A stretch of DNA of 64,000 nucleotides from Mycolicibacterium setense. GTDB lineage: Bacteria > Actinomycetota > Actinomycetes > Mycobacteriales > Mycobacteriaceae. Positions 60,919-64,000 of the stretch are shown in pieces. A program made the position numbers and the translations under genes. The stretch spans positions 248,001-312,000 of the forward strand of contig NZ_JTJW01000008.1 in the NCBI RefSeq assembly GCF_000805385.1, read 5' to 3'. Below the pieces are notes generated by a model. It saw only the letters and a list, made by a program, of their open reading frames with translations, was not told the DNA's origin and made no database searches. Position 1 is the first letter of the stretch, and each line of letters opens with the position of its first letter.

Positions 60919-62165
60919 CCAAACCTTCCACTGCTAACGGAGGCTTCCCGAACGTCGTGGTGACCGCCGTGGAGGCCACCACGGCGCTCGCTGCTGACAT
61001 CGAGAGCACGTGGAAGGGCCTCCTGGCCGGAGAAAGCGGCATCCGTGAGTTGACCGACGACTTCGTCACCAAGTGGGACCTTCCGGTGCGTATCGGTGGT
61101 CACCTTGTCGACGACATCGACAGTCATCTGACCCGCATCGAGCTGCGCCGCAATTCCTACGTGCAGCGCATGTCACTGGTGCTGGCCCGACGGCTGTGGC
61201 AGACCGCCGGTGCGCCCGAGGTCGATCCCGATCGGTTCTCCGTCGTGATCGGCACGGGCCTCGGCGGTGGCGAGAAGATCGTCGAGACCTACGACGCGAT
61301 GAACGAGGGCGGCATCCGCAAGGTCAGCCCGCTCGCCGTTCAGATGATCATGCCCAACGGTGCGGCCGCGGTCGCCGGTCTTGAACTCGGCGCCCGCGCC
61401 GGGGTCATCACGCCGGTGTCGGCGTGTTCGTCGGGATCTGAGGCCATCGCCCACGGTTGGCGACAGATCGTGATGGGTGATGCGGACTTCGCCGTCGTCG
61501 GCGGCGTGGAAGGCGGTATCGAGGCACTGCCGATCGCGGCGTTCTCGATGATGCGCGCCATGTCGACGCGCAACGACGATCCCGCAGGGGCGTCCCGGCC
61601 GTTCGACAAGGACCGTGACGGATTCGTGTTCGGCGAGGCCGGCGCGATGATGATCATCGAGACCGAGGAGCACGCCCTGGCCCGTGGCGCCAAGCCGCTG
61701 GCCCGGGTGCTGGGTGCAGGCATCACCTCGGACGCCTTCCATATGGTCGCTCCGGCGGACAACGGTCAGCGTGCCGGTGCCGCGATGAAGCGGGCGATGG
61801 AAACCGCGGGCCTGGACGCCAAGGACATCGACCACATCAACGCTCACGGCACGGCCACCCCGATCGGTGATACCGCCGAGGCCAATGCCATCCGTGTTGC
61901 CGGATGCCAGAACGCCGCGGTCTACGCGCCCAAGTCGGCGCTGGGTCACTCGATCGGCGCGGTCGGTGCGCTGGAGTCGGTGCTGACGGTGCTCGCGTTG
62001 CGGGACGGGGTGATCCCCCCGACGCTGAACTACGAGACACCGGATCCCGAGATCGATCTCGATGTGGTTGCAGGCGAGCCTCGTTATGGCGACTACAAGT
62101 ACGCCATCAACAACTCGTTCGGATTCGGTGGCCACAATGTGGCTCTGGCCTTCGGGCGGTACTGA
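60915..62165 (+). CDS. kasA: beta-ketoacyl-ACP synthase KasA
   Basis: Elongating condensing enzyme of FAS-II, and a target of thiolactomycin. The 416-residue protein has the full catalytic set: Cys171 in VSACSSGSEA, His311 in NAHGTATP, Lys340 in APKSALGHS and His345. The ATG at 60915 overlaps the acpM stop. It is followed by its paralogue kasB after 96 bases. KasA makes shorter meromycolate intermediates and is essential in M. smegmatis. Confidence 0.96.
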   Translation: MTKPSTANGGFPNVVVTAVEATTALAADIESTWKGLLAGESGIRELTDDFVTKWDLPVRIGGHLVDDIDSHLTRIELRRNSYVQRMSLVLARRLWQTAGAPEVDPDRFSVVIGTGLGGGEKIVETYDAMNEGGIRKVSPLAVQMIMPNGAAAVAGLELGARAGVITPVSACSSGSEAIAHGWRQIVMGDADFAVVGGVEGGIEALPIAAFSMMRAMSTRNDDPAGASRPFDKDRDGFVFGEAGAMMIIETEEHALARGAKPLARVLGAGITSDAFHMVAPADNGQRAGAAMKRAMETAGLDAKDIDHINAHGTATPIGDTAEANAIRVAGCQNAAVYAPKSALGHSIGAVGALESVLTVLALRDGVIPPTLNYETPDPEIDLDVVAGEPRYGDYKYAINNSFGFGGHNVALAFGRY

Positions 62166-62261
62166 GGCCGGGCCCACAACAACCTGGTCAGCGGCCCCCG
62201 GAAAGGTAGCCCTGGTAGGTAAACAACCGAGGGAAAGCACGGAAGGAAGAACTCCGTAAAT

Positions 62262-63515
62262 ATGGCGGGATTGTCCACTGGGAATGGTCTTCCCAATGTG
62301 GTTGTCACCGGCGTAGCCATGTCAACGGCGCTGGCAACCGATGCTGAAAGCACCTGGAAGAAGCTGCTCGACGGTCAGAGCGGCATCCGCAAGCTCACTG
62401 ATTCGTTCGTCGACGAGTACGACCTGCCGGTACGCATCGGCGGCCATCTCCTCGAGGAGTTCGATTCCGAGCTGACCCGCGTCGAACTACGCCGGTTGTC
62501 ATATTTGCAGAAGATGTCGACGGTCATCGGCCGTCGGGTGTGGGCCAACGCCGGCTCCCCCGAGGTCGATGCCCGCCGTCTCATGGTGTCCATCGGCACC
62601 GGTCTGGGTTCTACCGAAGAACTTGTGTTCGCCTACGACGGCATGCGGACCAAGGGGCTGCGTGCGGTGTCGCCGCTGGTGGTGCAGATGTACATGCCCA
62701 ACGGCGCGGCAGCCGCGATCGGACTCGAGCGCAAGGCCAAGGCCGGGGTGTGTACCTCGATCTCGGCCTGCGCGTCGGGTTCGGAAGCGATCGCCAACGC
62801 GTGGCGGCAGATCGTCCTCGGTGAGGCCGACATGGCGATCTGCGGTGGTGTGGAAACCAAGATCGAGGCCGTGCCGATCGCCGGCTTCGCGCAGATGCGC
62901 ATCGTGCTGTCGAACTCCAACGACGATCCTGAAGGCGCGTGCAAGCCCTTCGACAAGGATCGCAACGGTTTCGTCTTCGGCGAGGCCGGGGCCCTGATGG
63001 TGATCGAGACCGAGGAGCACGCCAAGGCCCGCGGCGCCGATATCCTGGGCCGCATCATGGGCGCGAGTGTGACCTCGGACGGCTATCACATCGTGGCGCC
63101 CGATCCCAACGGTGAGCAGGCCGGTCATGCCATGACCCGGGCCATCCAGTTGGCGGGTCTGCAGCCCCACGACATCGATCACGTCAACGCGCATGCCACC
63201 GGCACCAATGTCGGCGACGTGGCCGAGAGCAAGGCGATCAACAACGCGATGATGGGCCACAAGCCCGCGGTCTACGCACCCAAGGCTGCGCTGGGCCATT
63301 CCGTCGGCGCGGTCGGCGCGGTGGAGTCCATCCTGACCGTGCTGGCGTTGCGCGACGGCGTCATCCCTGCAACGCGCAACCTGCACAACCTTGATCCGGA
63401 GATCGATCTGGATGTGGTGGCCGGTGAGCCGCGGCAGGGCGATTACAAGTACGCAATCAACAATTCGTTCGGATTCGGTGGGCACAACGTCGCGCTCGCC
63501 TTCGGAAAGTACTGA
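62262..63515 (+). CDS. kasB: beta-ketoacyl-ACP synthase KasB
   Basis: Second FAS-II condensing enzyme, extending meromycolates to full length. The 417-residue protein keeps Cys170, His311, Lys341 and His346 of the catalytic set (SISACASGSEA, NAHATGTN, APKAALGHS). The ATG at 62262 follows GGAAGGAAGA. It is a paralogue of kasA, presumably from tandem duplication. Loss of KasB in M. tuberculosis shortens mycolates and removes acid-fastness. Confidence 0.96.
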   Translation: MAGLSTGNGLPNVVVTGVAMSTALATDAESTWKKLLDGQSGIRKLTDSFVDEYDLPVRIGGHLLEEFDSELTRVELRRLSYLQKMSTVIGRRVWANAGSPEVDARRLMVSIGTGLGSTEELVFAYDGMRTKGLRAVSPLVVQMYMPNGAAAAIGLERKAKAGVCTSISACASGSEAIANAWRQIVLGEADMAICGGVETKIEAVPIAGFAQMRIVLSNSNDDPEGACKPFDKDRNGFVFGEAGALMVIETEEHAKARGADILGRIMGASVTSDGYHIVAPDPNGEQAGHAMTRAIQLAGLQPHDIDHVNAHATGTNVGDVAESKAINNAMMGHKPAVYAPKAALGHSVGAVGAVESILTVLALRDGVIPATRNLHNLDPEIDLDVVAGEPRQGDYKYAINNSFGFGGHNVALAFGKY

Positions 63516-63562
63516 GCTTCCGAATTACGGCGACCCAGCGCTTTCCATTAAAGGAGAACCAT

Positions 63563-64000
63563 ATGACGATCATGGCCCCCGAGGCAGCCGCCGAATCACT
63601 CGACCCGCGCGATCCGCTGCTGCGTCTGCAGACGTTCTTCGACGACGGCAGCGTCGAACTGCTCCATGAGCGGGACCGCTCGGGCGTGCTGGCCGCTGCC
63701 GGTACCGTCAACGGCGTTCGGACGGTTGCGTTCTGCACCGACGGCACCGTCATGGGCGGGGCCATGGGTATCGAGGGCTGTGCCCACATCGTCAATGCGT
63801 ACGACACCGCGATCGAGGAGCAGAGCCCGATCGTGGGCATCTGGCACTCGGGCGGCGCGCGCCTGGCCGAGGGCGTCAAGGCGCTGCACGCGGTCGGTCT
63901 GGTCTTCGAGGCGATGATCCGGGCATCGGGCTACATCCCGCAGATTTCGGTGGTCGTCGGATTCGCCGCCGGTGGTGCGGCTTACGGACCCGCCCTGACC
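63563..64000 (+). CDS. accD6: acetyl/propionyl-CoA carboxylase beta subunit AccD6 (5' part)
   Basis: Carboxyltransferase subunit that with AccA3 makes malonyl-CoA for FAS-I and FAS-II. Only the first 146 codons lie in the window; the frame is open to the edge. The start ATG at 63563 has AAAGGAG at good spacing. The visible part has the crotonase-fold blocks TVMGGAMGIEG, IVGIWHSGGARLAEGV and VVGFAAGGAAYGPAL. The gene is the last of the FAS-II operon in M. tuberculosis (Rv2247). Confidence 0.94.
   Translation, partial: MTIMAPEAAAESLDPRDPLLRLQTFFDDGSVELLHERDRSGVLAAAGTVNGVRTVAFCTDGTVMGGAMGIEGCAHIVNAYDTAIEEQSPIVGIWHSGGARLAEGVKALHAVGLVFEAMIRASGYIPQISVVVGFAAGGAAYGPALT

Overview
The window looks like a chromosome segment of a rapidly growing mycobacterium (Mycolicibacterium type). 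It is GC-rich and uses many GTG and TTG starts. It carries lineage markers: FAS-II genes acpM, kasA and kasB, a MabR-like regulator, a Hip1-type hydrolase, adenosine kinase AdoK, EphD, and a PtkA/PtpA pair. Gene order follows the M. tuberculosis block from about Rv2201 (asnB) to Rv2247 (accD6), with extra genes inserted. The species cannot be named from sequence alone.

Layout. 1-5.2 kb: asnB, adoK, a HesB/ErpA-type Fe-S carrier and membrane proteins. 5.2-7.5 kb: cobUTS, the late cobalamin steps, in overlapping frames. 7.5-13.5 kb: ilvE, gcvT, a class III cyclase, a leucyl aminopeptidase and a lipoprotein of lytic-transglycosylase type. 13.5-21.6 kb: EphD (hydrolase-SDR fusion), the two-lipoyl-domain acyltransferase DlaT, a TIGR01777-type epimerase, then lipB and lipA, which make the lipoate that DlaT and the glycine cleavage system use. 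21.7-30.8 kb: nitrogen assimilation, with glnA1 behind a complete GlnR box, glnE (which adenylylates GlnA1) and glnA2. Five accessory genes, including dtd, DoxX and an F420-type luciferase-like enzyme, sit between glnA1 and glnE. 30.8-39.6 kb: two TAP-like hydrolases (the second Hip1-like), a WS/DGAT acyltransferase, panB, a TetR/enoyl-CoA hydratase pair and a CYTH-CHAD protein.

39.6-44.4 kb: the RNase P RNA, then a patch that looks accessory: an HTH-only AraC regulator with a glyoxalase-fold partner, a DUF222/HNH (13E12-type) protein, and a divergent pair made of an XRE-cupin regulator and an unusual fusion of a thioredoxin-reductase-like flavoprotein with a SAM methyltransferase. The fusion is the most interesting candidate system in the window. 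Its CPFCHG motif and degenerate NADPH site resemble the dithiol oxidases that protect gliotoxin and holomycin producers, and its second domain is of TehB/thiol-methyltransferase type.

44.4-53.4 kb: a translationally coupled chain (cobC-type aminotransferase, Nif3-like protein, zinc-ribbon coiled coil, RNase HI/phosphatase fusion), then PtkA/PtpA, SURF1, CobD, an MpaB-family protein, a VOC protein and a small secreted protein. 53.4-55.1 kb: tRNA-Val(UAC), AhpE, a DUF3052 protein and a lipoprotein. 55.3-64 kb: aceE, mabR and the FAS-II operon fabD-acpM-kasA-kasB-accD6, cut by the window end.

No intergenic stretch exceeds 300 bases once the RNase P RNA is counted. I saw no insertion sequence, prophage, CRISPR array, origin or rRNA.
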